Origin: Streptomyces cathayae
Lineage (GTDB): Bacteria > Actinomycetota > Actinomycetes > Streptomycetales > Streptomycetaceae
Length of the DNA: 64,000 nt
Reading direction: 5' to 3'
Assembly: GCF_029760955.1 (NCBI RefSeq)
Contig: NZ_CP121682.1
Coordinates: 7,086,501 to 7,150,500, forward strand
The translations under genes and the position numbers were made by a program. The notes under the pieces are model-generated. The model was given only the letters and a program-made list of their open reading frames with translations, ran no database searches and was not told the origin of the DNA. The first letter of the stretch is position 1; the number at the start of each line of letters is the position of its first letter. Positions 8,683-18,077 of the stretch are shown piece after piece.

Positions 8683-9486
8683 TCACCTCTTGACCGCGAC
8701 ACCGCACACGGAGACGTCGGCCGTGTCCTCCTCGGCCCGGTCGGCGTCCGGGCGCCAGGCGGTCGTGGACACGACCCCCGGCTCCACCGGATCCAGACCG
8801 GCGAAGAAGGAGGCGATCTTCTGCGGCGAGCGCAGGTGGTAGGTGTTGGCCGACTGCCCGTTGTAGACCCCGACCGCGGTGTTGAGCGCCTCGTTGGTGT
8901 TCGTGCCGTCGCTCAGGGCCAGGTAGCTGCCCGGGGGCAGGGCCGACATCAGCGTGCTCACCAGATCGGCGGGGCGCTCGGCGTCGGAGAGCTGCCCCAT
9001 GACGCCCAGCATGGTCAGGGCGACCGGGCGGCTGAGGTCCAGGGTCTTCGCCGCCTCGGCGAGGATGTGTTCCGGGTCCCTGGCGTCGGCGTCGATGTAG
9101 GCGCAGGCGCCCTCGGTGCTGCTGGTGAGCAGGGCGTGGGCGTGCACCAGGACGAGGGGGTCGTTGTCGACGTACACGATGCGGCTCTCCGGCGCGATGC
9201 GCTGGGCCAGTTCGTGGGTGTTGTCGGCGGTGGGCAGTCCGCTCCCGATGTCGAGGAACTGGCGGACACCGGCCTCGCCCGCGAGGAAGCGCACGGCGCG
9301 CGCGAGGAACCTCCGCTGCAGCCGTGCGACGGCGGCGAACTCCGGAAAGGTCTTCAGGATGACCTCACCGGCCTCGCTGTCGACGGGGTAGTTGTCCTTG
9401 CCTCCCAGCAGGTAGTTCCAGACACGGGCGGAGTGCGGACGATCGGTCTGCAGCCTGTCCCTGACTTCTTCACGCGGGTGAGTCAT
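8683..9486 (-). CDS. SAM-dependent methyltransferase, PF04672 type
   Basis: 267 residues. The start DRPHSARVWNYLLGGKDNYPVD and VRQFLDIGSGLPTADNTHE (SAM-binding loop) are diagnostic of the actinobacterial PF04672 family; IVYVDNDPLVLVHA gives the acidic ribose-binding residue. Members are numerous in Streptomyces and often lie near XRE/DUF397 regulators; substrates are mostly unknown. The ATG at 9486 gives the conserved family start; an upstream in-frame TTG adds an unconserved extension. No clear ribosome site is visible. Confidence 0.87.
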   Translation of the reverse strand: MTHPREEVRDRLQTDRPHSARVWNYLLGGKDNYPVDSEAGEVILKTFPEFAAVARLQRRFLARAVRFLAGEAGVRQFLDIGSGLPTADNTHELAQRIAPESRIVYVDNDPLVLVHAHALLTSSTEGACAYIDADARDPEHILAEAAKTLDLSRPVALTMLGVMGQLSDAERPADLVSTLMSALPPGSYLALSDGTNTNEALNTAVGVYNGQSANTYHLRSPQKIASFFAGLDPVEPGVVSTTAWRPDADRAEEDTADVSVCGVAVKR

Positions 9487-9812
9487 GGGGAAAGCTTCAC
9501 ACAGAGCTGTGCATCCGTAGGTCAACTACCGTGATACCGGCTTGACTTCGCTCGGGCTGAGGAACGTCGCCAGGGCCGCGACGGCCCGCTGGTGGCCGGA
9601 CATCCACAGCACCGTCAAAAGATACGGAACCCTTGGCGCAGCCAACCGGGGAAGGGGCGGGCATGGCGCGGACGAGGACCCGACGGGGCGCGGCCACGTC
9701 CAGCGAGCCATGGCCAAGCTGCATGCCCGGGACCGCGCCCGTGTCCCTCTGTACGAAACCGGAGCACTCCATGCGGCGCGAAGCGGCGGAGAACTGCTGC
9801 GGATGTGCTGTT
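9487..9812. other. Intergenic region upstream of the methyltransferase
   Basis: About 325 bases between two leftward genes. The promoter for the methyltransferase should be here; on the minus strand a TTGACC hexamer lies within an imperfect CGTAG/CTACC dyad at about 9514-9530. I see no gene. Confidence 0.4.
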
Positions 9813-10574
9813 TCAGACGGCGGACCAGCCGTCGTCGACCGGAAGGATCGCGCCGTTGACGTTGCTCGCGGCATCCGAGGCGAGGAACAGGATCACCGCC
9901 GCCTGCTCCTCGGGCTGCGAGACACGGCCGAGGTTGACGAAGTGCGGGCCCAGTGCCGCCGGACCGTGTGCCGTTCGATCGGCGTCCACCGTGATGGCGG
10001 TCGCGGTGCCGCCCGGGCAGATCGCGTTGGCACGGATGCCGTTCTTGCGGTACATCACCGCCAGCGACTTCGTCAGCCCCACCACACCGTGCTTGGCGGC
10101 CGTGTACGCGGCGCCCGCCGCGCTGCCGCGCAGGGAGGCCTCGGAGGCGGTGTTCACGATGGCGCCGCGTCTGGCGGCCAGCATGAGCGGCAGCACGGCA
10201 CGGGTCAGCATGAAGGGCGCGGTGAGGTTGACCCGGATGAGCCGTTCCCATTCGGCGTCGCTCACGTCGGCCAGTGCCGACATGCCGTCCATGATCCCGG
10301 CGTTGTTGACCAGGACGTCGACGCCGCCGAACCGTTCCGCGGCCGTCGCCGTCACCCGATCGACGACGGTCTGTTCGCTCAGATCACCCGTGACGGCCAC
10401 CGCCGTGCGGCCGGCCTTCTCGATCTCCTCGACGACCGCGGCGGCCCCCTCGGCATTGAGGTCCGCCACCACGACGCGGTCCCCCTGAGCGGCGAACGCG
10501 AGCGCGGCCGCACGTCCTATGCCGGATCCCGCTCCGGTGACGATCACGCTGCGTCCGTTCCGCTCGCCGGTCAT
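9813..10574 (-). CDS. Short-chain dehydrogenase/reductase (SDR)
   Basis: 253 residues, classical SDR. TGAGSGIGRAAAL is the NAD(P) glycine motif, VLVNNAGIMDG follows, NTASEAS contains the catalytic Ser and YTAAKHGVVGLTKSLA the Tyr-x3-Lys. The acidic residue after beta-2 (VVVADLNAE) favours NAD. GGAG precedes the ATG by 7 bases. Divergent from the TetR gene and separated by a strong operator, so it is the probable TetR target; substrate unknown. Confidence 0.92.
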   Translation of the reverse strand: MTGERNGRSVIVTGAGSGIGRAAALAFAAQGDRVVVADLNAEGAAAVVEEIEKAGRTAVAVTGDLSEQTVVDRVTATAAERFGGVDVLVNNAGIMDGMSALADVSDAEWERLIRVNLTAPFMLTRAVLPLMLAARRGAIVNTASEASLRGSAAGAAYTAAKHGVVGLTKSLAVMYRKNGIRANAICPGGTATAITVDADRTAHGPAALGPHFVNLGRVSQPEEQAAVILFLASDAASNVNGAILPVDDGWSAV

Positions 10575-10640
10575 GAAGTGCTCCGTCCAGTGAAGTGCCG
10601 ACGCGGTGGACCGGTGTCGCACCGCGGCAGCAGCCTACTT

Positions 10641-10665
10641 CTTTATGTCTCTAAGTGACATAAAG
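10641..10665. promoter_or_regulatory. TetR-type operator between SDR and TetR genes
   Basis: CTTTATGTC and GACATAAAG are perfect 9-base inverted arms around a 7-base centre, itself partly palindromic (CTAAG). This AT-rich 25-base dyad stands out sharply from the surrounding GC-rich DNA and lies 67 bases before the SDR start and 50 before the TetR start. It is the expected site for autoregulation and SDR repression by the adjacent TetR protein. Confidence 0.75.
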
Positions 10666-10714
10666 TCTGTGTGGAGAATGGACGCACCATGGACCACCGC
10701 AGCCGGAGGGACGG

Positions 10715-11341
10715 ATGACCGCATCCCGTGGACGGACGGGGCGCCCCCCGTTGACCGAGGAACGCAAGGCCGCCATCCGGCTGGAGATCGCCGGTGCCGC
10801 GGTCGACCTGTTCATCACCCAGGGCGTCGCCGCGACCACGGGTGAGCAGATCGGGCAGGCGGTCGGCGTCTCGGCGCGGACCGTCTGGCGCTACTTCCCC
10901 ACCAAGGAGAGCTGCGTACGGCCGCTGCTGACGACCGGTGTCGACACGATCGCCACCGCCCTGCGGCGGTGGAGCCCCGGCAGGCCTCTGCAGGACGCCT
11001 TCGACCACCTGTGGACCACCGACGTGCTTCTGCCCGGACCGGACGTCGGCGCCCTGCTGCGCCTGGCCCGGACCGAACCGGGTCTGCGCGCCGTCTGGCT
11101 GCAGACGCACGACGAGGCGGAACCCGTCTTCTCGCGCGCCCTCGCCGAGCGGGCCGGACTGCCCGCCGATGACGTGCGGCCGGCCGTGTGGGCCGCGATG
11201 CTCAATGCCGCCCTGCGCGCGGCCGTCGAACACCACGCCTACCGAACGGCAGGGCCCGACACCGGTTCCGCGGCCGCCCGGGCCGACCTCGTGTCGACCG
11301 TACGGACCGCTCTGGCCGTCGCGGCGACCGGCATCGCCTGA
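10715..11341 (+). CDS. TetR-family transcriptional regulator
   Basis: 208 residues. The N-terminal HTH reads AAVDLFITQGVAATTGEQIGQAVGVSARTVWRYFPTKES, including the family-typical T-VWRYFPTKE end of the recognition helix. The C-terminal half is the variable ligand domain. GGAGGGACGG precedes the ATG. Divergent from the SDR gene with a 25-base operator between. Ligand unknown. Confidence 0.93.
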   Translation: MTASRGRTGRPPLTEERKAAIRLEIAGAAVDLFITQGVAATTGEQIGQAVGVSARTVWRYFPTKESCVRPLLTTGVDTIATALRRWSPGRPLQDAFDHLWTTDVLLPGPDVGALLRLARTEPGLRAVWLQTHDEAEPVFSRALAERAGLPADDVRPAVWAAMLNAALRAAVEHHAYRTAGPDTGSAAARADLVSTVRTALAVAATGIA

Positions 11342-11526
11342 CCTCGTCAGGTACGCACTCCTTCCGTCCGTACGCGGGGGCATCGGGTCATGTCCACCGG
11401 AGCGGCCGTCGAAGACACCGCTCCAGCGGACGTGACCACCGCGTTCCGCGCGGGGCGCGGTCACGGCGGTTGCCGCAGGGGCACCCTTTCCCGTGAGCAC
11501 GGGGAGCCGTTCTGTGGGGAGCCGTG

Positions 11527-13119
11527 CTATGCCGTCTCCCGGTAGGCCGCCGCCTCCTCCAGGTCCAGCCGCCGCAGCAGGGTGCGCAGCATCTCGTCGT
11601 CGAGGTAGCGGGCGTCGCGGAGTCTGACGAACACGTCACGCTCCGCGCTGATCATCTCCCGCGACAGCCGCCGGTAGGTGTCGTCCACGGACTCCCCGGT
11701 GACCGGGTTGGTCTGGCCCAGACGTTCCCAGACGGCGTTGCGGCGGCGCTCCAGGACGGTGCGCAGCCGGTCGGCGAGCGGGGCCGGAAGGGCGTTGCGC
11801 TCGTCGGACAGGAGCTCGTCCAGCCGCTGCTCGGCGATCCGCGAGGCCTGCGCCTGGGCGTTGGCCTCCGCGAGGGTCTCGGCCTGGACGTCGCGCCCGG
11901 GGAGCTTCAGCAGGCGGATCAGCGGGGGCAGCGTCAGCCCCTGCACCACCAGCGTGCCGATGACCGTGGTGAAGGTCAGGAAGAGCAGCAGGTTGCGCTG
12001 CGGGAAGCCGGTGCCGCCGGCGGTGAGCGGGATCGAGAAGGCGATGGCCAGCGAGACCACGCCGCGCATGCCGGCCCAGGCGATGACGAACGGCGACTTC
12101 CAGCCGGGTCTCCCCTCGCGTTCCCGGATCCGGGCCGACAGCAGCGGTGGCAGAAAGGTGGCCGGGTACACCCACACGAACCGCGCGACGACGACCACTG
12201 CGAAGACGGCCAGCGCGTACCAGAGGGCCTCGGCGCCCGCGTACTCCCCGAGTCCCCTGAGGACGATCGGCAGTTGCAGCCCGATGAGCGCGAACACGGC
12301 GGCCTCCAGGACGAACGCCACCATCTTCCACACCGCCTCCTCCTGGAGCCGGGTGGCGAAATCGACCTCCCACGCACGGTGTCCCAGGTAGAGCGCGACG
12401 ACCACGACCGCGATGACCCCGGAGGCGTGCACCTGCTCGGCGGCGGCGTAGGCGACGAACGGGATCAGCAGGGAGAGCGTGTTCTGCAGCAGCGCCTCCT
12501 TCACATGGGTGCGCAGCCAGTGCAGCGGAACCATCAGCAGCAGACCGACCACGAGGCCGCCGAACGCCGCGAGCAGGAACTCGCCGATCCCCCCGGCCCA
12601 GGTCGTGCCCTCGCCGATGGCCGCCGCCAGGGCCACCCGGAACGCGGTGATCGCGGTGGCGTCGTTCAGCAGGGACTCGCCCTGGAGGATCGTGGTGATC
12701 CGGGACGGCAGTCCGACCCGGCGCGCCACCGCCGTCGCCGCGACCGCGTCCGGCGGGGCCACCACGGCACCGAACACCAGAGCCGCGGTGAGCGGCAGAC
12801 CCGGCACGAGCAGGTACAGGGCCCAGCCGACGACGAGGGTCGCGAACAGCACGTACCCCACCGACAGCAGCGCGACCGGCCGCAACTGCGCCCGCAGACC
12901 GAGGTAGGAGCTGTCGGTGGCAGCCGTGTACAGCAGCGGGGGCAGGATGAGCGGAAGGACGATGTGCGGGTCGAGCGTGTAGACGGGCACACCGGGCACG
13001 TAGCTGACCGCGAGGCCGGCGGCGACCACCAGCAGCGGGGCCGGCACCGGAGTGCGTCTGGCGGCGGCGGAGAGCGTGGCACTGCCCGCCACCAGCAGCA
13101 ACAGCGGCATCACGTCCAT
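11527..13119 (-). CDS. CPA1-family Na+/H+ antiporter
   Basis: 530 residues, mostly hydrophobic, about 12 membrane segments, followed by a charged cytoplasmic tail from about residue 400 (AETLAEANAQAQ...RRLSREMI). VVAPPDAVAATAVARRVGLP and GESLLNDATAI carry the Asp and Asn-Asp residues conserved in the NhaP/NHE ion path. It exchanges cations for protons for pH and salt balance. ATG at 13119 follows GGAGGTGG. Divergent from a UBP zinc-finger protein only 60 bases away, a pairing I recognise as common in Streptomyces. Confidence 0.92.
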   Translation of the reverse strand: MDVMPLLLLVAGSATLSAAARRTPVPAPLLVVAAGLAVSYVPGVPVYTLDPHIVLPLILPPLLYTAATDSSYLGLRAQLRPVALLSVGYVLFATLVVGWALYLLVPGLPLTAALVFGAVVAPPDAVAATAVARRVGLPSRITTILQGESLLNDATAITAFRVALAAAIGEGTTWAGGIGEFLLAAFGGLVVGLLLMVPLHWLRTHVKEALLQNTLSLLIPFVAYAAAEQVHASGVIAVVVVALYLGHRAWEVDFATRLQEEAVWKMVAFVLEAAVFALIGLQLPIVLRGLGEYAGAEALWYALAVFAVVVVARFVWVYPATFLPPLLSARIREREGRPGWKSPFVIAWAGMRGVVSLAIAFSIPLTAGGTGFPQRNLLLFLTFTTVIGTLVVQGLTLPPLIRLLKLPGRDVQAETLAEANAQAQASRIAEQRLDELLSDERNALPAPLADRLRTVLERRRNAVWERLGQTNPVTGESVDDTYRRLSREMISAERDVFVRLRDARYLDDEMLRTLLRRLDLEEAAAYRETA

Positions 13120-13179
13120 GCCGTGCCCACCTCCGAATCTCCGCGCAGCGATCCGTGCAACCGTCGTAATCTGGCCATC

Positions 13180-13440
13180 ATGAAACAGTGCACGCACGCC
13201 GACGCGCTGCCGCTCCCGGAACCCGCCCCGCTCACCGAGACGTGTCCGGAGTGTCTGCGGGACGGCACGGATCCGGTGCAGTTGCGCCTGTGTCTCAGCT
13301 GCGGTCACATCGGCTGCTGCGACTCGTCGCTGGGACGGCACGCGACGGGGCACCACCGGGCGACGGGTCACCCCGTGATACGGACCCACGAGCCCGGAGA
13401 GAACTGGCGCTGGTGCTTCGTCGACCAGGTGCTCGTGTGA
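13180..13440 (+). CDS. UBP-type zinc-finger protein
   Basis: 86 residues that are essentially one ZnF-UBP domain: CTHADALP, CPECLRDG, LRLCLSCGHIGCCDSS, GRHATGHHRATGHPV, WRWCFVDQ. The Cys/His ligand order is that of the ubiquitin-hydrolase zinc finger, here in a bacterium without ubiquitin. Function unknown; divergent pairing with the antiporter suggests a linked or regulatory role. No clear ribosome site is visible before the ATG. Confidence 0.88.
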   Translation: MKQCTHADALPLPEPAPLTETCPECLRDGTDPVQLRLCLSCGHIGCCDSSLGRHATGHHRATGHPVIRTHEPGENWRWCFVDQVLV

Positions 13441-13519
13441 CCGGAGGGTTCGACCGTCCGGTGTCCGGGTACGCCGATCCGGCGCACGCTCTTCCCGATG
13501 ATCGTCAGCGGGAAGAGCG

Positions 13520-14383
13520 TCACGCCAGGGGATAGGGCGGCGGGGTGCCGCCGAACGCCGGGCAGAAGCTCTGATAGCCGCACCAGTCGCAGAGCCGACT
13601 CGGGCTGGGCTGCCACTCGCCCGTCGCCACCGCCTGCTGGATCGCCGCCCACAGCGCCTGCAGCTTCCGCTCCACCGCCCGCAGGTCCGCCTCGTCCGGG
13701 TCGTACGTCACCACGTCGCCGCTGCCCAGGTAGACCAACTGGAGGCGGCGCGGTACCACCCCGCGCCGCCTCCACAGGACCAGGGCGTAGAACTTCATCT
13801 GGAACATGGCCCGGTACTCGAAGTCCGGTGGGGGCGCCCGGCCGGTCTTGTAGTCCACCACGCGGATCTCACCGGTCGGGGCGACGTCCACCCGGTCGAT
13901 GATCCCGCGCAGTTCGAGACCCGACTCCAGCACCGTCTCCACGTGCAGTTCGCGCCCGGCGGGCTCCAACCGGTTCGGGTCCTCCATCCGGAAGTACCGG
14001 TCGAGCAGCTGTTCCGCCTCGGCCAGCCAGGCGGCCAGCGACGCGCCGTCCGCGTCCTCCGGGAAGAGGCCGGCCAGCTCGGGCCGTCTGCTCAGCAGCC
14101 GCTCCCACTCCGGACGCAGCAACGCGCGGGCGCGGCCCGGGGTGCGCTGCCCGGCCGGCACGTCGAAGAGCCGCTCCAGCACCGCGTGCACCACGGCGCC
14201 CCGGGCCGCCGCCTCGTTCGGTGGCTCCGGCAGCTTGTCGATCACCCGGAGCCGGTAGCGCAGCGGGCAGGTCATGAAGTCGTCCGCACGCGAGGGCGAC
14301 AGCGACGACGGCCTCCTCGGGGCGGACCGAGGTGTCGGGGGCGGGGCCGCGTCCGATGCGGCGGAACTCTCGGACGGAGGCAT
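13520..14383 (-). CDS. RecB-family PD-(D/E)XK exonuclease with Fe-S cluster
   Basis: 287 residues. [26 protein letters not shown] at the start supplies the first cluster Cys; [13 protein letters not shown] the conserved His; [23 protein letters not shown] the active-site Asp and Asp-x-Lys; [13 protein letters not shown] the last three Cys of an AddB/Cas4-like 4Fe-4S site. It is a DNA end-processing nuclease. A LexA-like box lies about 90 bases upstream, shared with the rightward ruvA paralog, so SOS control and a link to the recombination genes are plausible. Confidence 0.9.
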   Translation of the reverse strand: MPPSESSAASDAAPPPTPRSAPRRPSSLSPSRADDFMTCPLRYRLRVIDKLPEPPNEAAARGAVVHAVLERLFDVPAGQRTPGRARALLRPEWERLLSRRPELAGLFPEDADGASLAAWLAEAEQLLDRYFRMEDPNRLEPAGRELHVETVLESGLELRGIIDRVDVAPTGEIRVVDYKTGRAPPPDFEYRAMFQMKFYALVLWRRRGVVPRRLQLVYLGSGDVVTYDPDEADLRAVERKLQALWAAIQQAVATGEWQPSPSRLCDWCGYQSFCPAFGGTPPPYPLA

Positions 14384-14473
14384 ACTCCGACCCTACGCCG
14401 GGCCCTTCCCGAGTCCACCGGACCGGTTCCGAGGCGATCGGTCCGGACGGTTCCTGGCGGCCACGACCTTTCC

Positions 14474-14489
14474 TCGTACACCTGTTCGA
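14474..14489. promoter_or_regulatory. LexA (SOS) box between RecB-like nuclease and ruvA
   Basis: TCGTACACCTGTTCGA matches the actinobacterial LexA palindrome TCGAAC-N4-GTTCGA at 11 of 12 fixed positions (A to T in the left arm). It sits 91 bases upstream of the nuclease start and 179 bases upstream of ruvA, so it could control both directions. Confidence 0.65.
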
Positions 14490-14573
14490 GTTACCATGAA
14501 ATCCTGGCCAGAGTGGACATATGGGGAAATGTGCACTTCATGGGCCGGGGCCCGCGGAAGATCTTCCCGTGTC

Positions 14574-14618
14574 CGCATCGGGCTCCGCAGACGGGGTCCG
14601 TCTGCGGAGCCCGATGCG
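14574..14618 (+). promoter_or_regulatory. 21-bp perfect hairpin in the ruvA leader
   Basis: Positions 14574-14594 and 14598-14618 are perfect complements with a GGT loop; no T tract follows. It lies between the SOS box and ruvA (50 bases before the start). In RNA this would be a very strong stem, able to terminate or pause transcription or hide the ribosome site. A second palindrome, GGAAGATCTTCC (14556-14567), lies just upstream. An attenuator or protein-binding role is inference. Confidence 0.7.
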
Positions 14619-14667
14619 CCCGGAGGGCCCGTCCCGCACCCGCACGACTTCAAAGGGGCACGATCCG

Positions 14668-15294
14668 ATGATCGCCTTCGTCAGCGGCACGGTCGCCGCG
14701 CTCGCCCCCGACGCCGCGGTCGTCGAGGTCGGCGGCGTCGGCATGGCCGTCCAATGCACGCCCAACACGCTGTCCGCGTTCCGCATCGGCAGGCAGGCCA
14801 GGCTGGCCGTCTCCCTGGTGGTGCGCGAGGACTCGCTCACCCTGTACGGCTTCGCGGACGACGACGAGCGGCAGGTCTTCGAGCTGCTGCAGACCGCCAG
14901 CAGCGTGGGCCCGCGCCTGGCCCAGGCCATGCTCGCCGTGCACACCCCGGACGCGCTGCGCCGGGCGGTCGCCCAAGGCGACGAGAAGACGCTCACCGCC
15001 GTGCCCGGCATCGGCAAGAGGGGTGCCCAGCGGCTGCTGCTGGAGCTCGCCGGCCGGCTCGGCGAGCCGGCCGGGGCCGCCGAGACCGGCCACCCGGCCG
15101 GCGCCGCCGCTCCCGCGCCCTGGAGCGAACAGCTGCGCGCGGCGCTCGTCGGCCTCGGGTACTCCGCGCACGAGGCCGAGGAGGCGATCGCGGCCGTCAC
15201 CCCCGCCGCCGAGGCCGCCGCGGCCGACGGTGCCGCCCCGAGGGTGTCGCAGCTGCTGCGTGCCGCCCTGCGCACCCTGAACCGCGCCCGCTGA
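14668..15294 (+). CDS. ruvA: RuvA paralog, Holliday-junction recognition subunit
   Basis: 208 residues, full length. Domain I (OB fold) [26 protein letters not shown]; domain II helix-hairpin-helix motifs [13 protein letters not shown] and [16 protein letters not shown]; domain III (RuvB-binding) [26 protein letters not shown]. It binds four-way junctions and loads RuvB. It is very like the core Streptomyces RuvA as I know it, but the usual yebC-ruvC-ruvA-ruvB-yajC-secD context is absent, so I take it as a second copy. AAAGGGG precedes the ATG; ruvB follows after 14 bases. Confidence 0.92.
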   Translation: MIAFVSGTVAALAPDAAVVEVGGVGMAVQCTPNTLSAFRIGRQARLAVSLVVREDSLTLYGFADDDERQVFELLQTASSVGPRLAQAMLAVHTPDALRRAVAQGDEKTLTAVPGIGKRGAQRLLLELAGRLGEPAGAAETGHPAGAAAPAPWSEQLRAALVGLGYSAHEAEEAIAAVTPAAEAAAADGAAPRVSQLLRAALRTLNRAR

Positions 15295-15308
15295 GAGGAG
15301 TGGACCGC

Positions 15309-16364
15309 ATGACCCGGGACGAAGCCGAAACCGCCGCCCTCATCGGACGGCTCGTCAGCCCCGCCGCGGAGCGGTTGGTGGGGTCTGTCGCCGACGGGGA
15401 GGACCAGGCCGTCGAGGCCGCCCTGCGGCCCAAGGACCTGGACGAGTTCATCGGCCAGGAGAAGGTCCGCGAGCAGCTCGACCTGGTGCTGCGCGCCGCC
15501 CGCGCGCGGGGTGCCACCGCCGACCACGTGCTGCTGTCCGGCGCCCCCGGTCTCGGCAAGACCACCCTCTCCATGATCATCGCGGCCGAGATGGAAGCCC
15601 CCATCCGCATCACCTCCGGCCCGGCCATCCAGCACGCCGGCGACCTCGCGGCGATCCTGTCCTCCCTCCAGGAGGGTGAGGTCCTCTTCCTCGACGAGAT
15701 CCACCGGATGTCCCGGCCCGCCGAGGAGATGCTGTACATGGCGATGGAGGACTTCCGCGTCGACGTCATCGTCGGCAAGGGGCTGGGTGCGACCGCCATC
15801 CCCCTCGAACTGCCCCCGTTCACCCTGGTCGGCGCCACCGTGCGGGCGGGTCTGCTGCCGCCCCCGCTGCGCGACCGCTTCGGCTTCACCGCGCACATGG
15901 AGTTCTACGAGCCCACCGAGCTGGAGCGGGTGATCCACCGCTCGGCCCGGCTGCTGGAGGTGGAGACGACGCCCGAGGGGGTTGCCGAGATCGCCGGCCG
16001 TTCGCGCGGCACCCCCCGCATCGCCAACCGCCTCCTGCGCCGGGTCCGGGACTACGCCCAGGTCAGGGCCGACGGCGTGGTCACCCGCGAGATCGCCACG
16101 GCGGCCCTGGCGGTCTACGAGGTCGACGGCCGCGGCCTGGACCGGCTCGACCGGGCGGTGCTGGAGGCCCTGATCAAGCTGTTCGGCGGGGGACCGGTCG
16201 GCCTGTCCACGCTCGCGGTCGCGGTGGGGGAGGAACGGGAGACCGTCGCGGAGGTGGCCGAGCCGTTCCTGGTCCGGGAGGGCCTGCTGGCCCGCACCCT
16301 GCGCGGCCGGATCGCCACGCCCGCCGCGTGGGAGCACTTCGGTCTCGTGCCACCGGGGCGCTGA
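15309..16364 (+). CDS. ruvB: RuvB paralog, branch-migration ATPase
   Basis: 351 residues. [20 protein letters not shown] start of the AAA+ core, Walker [10 protein letters not shown], Walker [10 protein letters not shown], arginine-finger region LRDRFGF, then the small and winged-helix domains ending [22 protein letters not shown]. The sensor-1 region reads GATVRAG where RuvB proteins normally have GATTRAG. The N-terminal extension ([13 protein letters not shown]) differs from the usual start. GAGAGGAG lies 8 bases before ATG; a GTG 9 bases earlier is an alternative. Operon with ruvA. Confidence 0.92.
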   Translation: MTRDEAETAALIGRLVSPAAERLVGSVADGEDQAVEAALRPKDLDEFIGQEKVREQLDLVLRAARARGATADHVLLSGAPGLGKTTLSMIIAAEMEAPIRITSGPAIQHAGDLAAILSSLQEGEVLFLDEIHRMSRPAEEMLYMAMEDFRVDVIVGKGLGATAIPLELPPFTLVGATVRAGLLPPPLRDRFGFTAHMEFYEPTELERVIHRSARLLEVETTPEGVAEIAGRSRGTPRIANRLLRRVRDYAQVRADGVVTREIATAALAVYEVDGRGLDRLDRAVLEALIKLFGGGPVGLSTLAVAVGEERETVAEVAEPFLVREGLLARTLRGRIATPAAWEHFGLVPPGR

Positions 16365-16433
16365 CGCGGGCGCGCTCATTCCGGCACTTGAAGACGATAG
16401 ATGACCTTCTGTCCACTTTTTCTGAGGAAAGTG

Positions 16434-16463
16434 TTGATTTCACCCCCTGTTCGCGCCTAGCGT
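16434..16463 (+). promoter_or_regulatory. Candidate promoter for the ATPase-ssb-recA operon
   Basis: TTGATT (16434-16439) and TAGCGT (16458-16463) with an 18-base spacer resemble a housekeeping Streptomyces promoter. The predicted start, about 16470, lies just before the LexA box at 16480, so LexA bound there would block initiation or escape. Confidence 0.5.
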
Positions 16464-16479
16464 GGGATTCCCATCGGTT

Positions 16480-16495
16480 TCGAACAGGTATTCGA
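16480..16495. promoter_or_regulatory. LexA (SOS) box before the Sak4-like ATPase operon
   Basis: TCGAACAGGTATTCGA matches TCGAAC-N4-GTTCGA at 11 of 12 fixed positions (G to A). It lies about 107 bases upstream of the GTG start and directly downstream of a plausible -10. A near-consensus SOS box also precedes the ruvA paralog 2 kb upstream. Confidence 0.7.
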
Positions 16496-16602
16496 ACTGA
16501 GGCGTCGGCCGTGTGGGTGCACGTCTTGCCGGGTGAGGACCGTGTTCCGTCCCTCCCCAAGCCCACCCCGAACCGCCGTCGGATGCGCCAGAGGAGAACG
16601 GC

Positions 16603-17564
<962 letters not shown>

Positions 17565-17568
<4 letters not shown>

Positions 17569-18077
17569 ACCTCCGGGACCGCGCCACCCGGGTCGTCGTG
17601 CTCAGGGTGCTGCGCGACGCGGTGGAGGCCGAGTACCGGGCCGAGCGCCGCGCGGTCCTCGACGGGCTGCGCGCGGCTCGCGCCGAGCTCGCCCTCAAGT
17701 CGATGCGGGTGACCCTGCCGGACGACATCCCGATCGCCACCCTCACGCTCATCGACCCCCAGCCGACGGTCGTGGTCGCCGACGAGGACGCCTTCACCGC
17801 CTGGGTGGCCGTGAACCACCCCGGCGAGGTGGAGACCCTGGTCCGGGTGCGCCCCGCCTGGAGGCGGGAGTTCTTCGGCCGGCTCGCCTGCTTCGACCCG
17901 GTCGCCGACCCGCACACCGGCGAGGTGATCCCGGGACTGGCGGTGGAGCCGGCCTCCGAACCGCGTTCGTTCAGCCTGCGGCCCGTGCCCGGCGGAGTGG
18001 AACGGGTCGCCCGTGCCTGGCACACCGGCGAGATCGACCTGCGCTGGCTGCTCGCCCTCGGCGGTGGCGAGACGTGA
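17565..18077 (+). CDS. Uncharacterised protein of the recombination operon
   Basis: 170 residues, not recognised. The N-terminal half is a charged helix (VLRVLRDAVEAEYRAERRAVLDGLRAARAEL); the rest is mixed alpha/beta with a conserved-looking core ITLIDPQP-like segment (TLTLIDPQPTVVVADEDAFTAWV) and ends LRWLLALGGGET. No signal peptide, membrane segment or metal motif. GTG start overlaps the upstream ATPase stop by 4 bases, and the stop overlaps the next ATG (TGATG), so translation is coupled on both sides. Proteins of this shape follow Sak4-like ATPases in actinophages (weak recollection). Confidence 0.7.

Noticed and set aside
11342..11526. Terminator between TetR and antiporter genes
   Set aside because: Only imperfect GTGACC/GGTCAC and GGAGCGG pairings were found, with interruptions; not convincing.
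14538..16379. 613-codon leftward frame opposite ruvA-ruvB
   Set aside because: Shadow of ruvAB with no start signal or domain.
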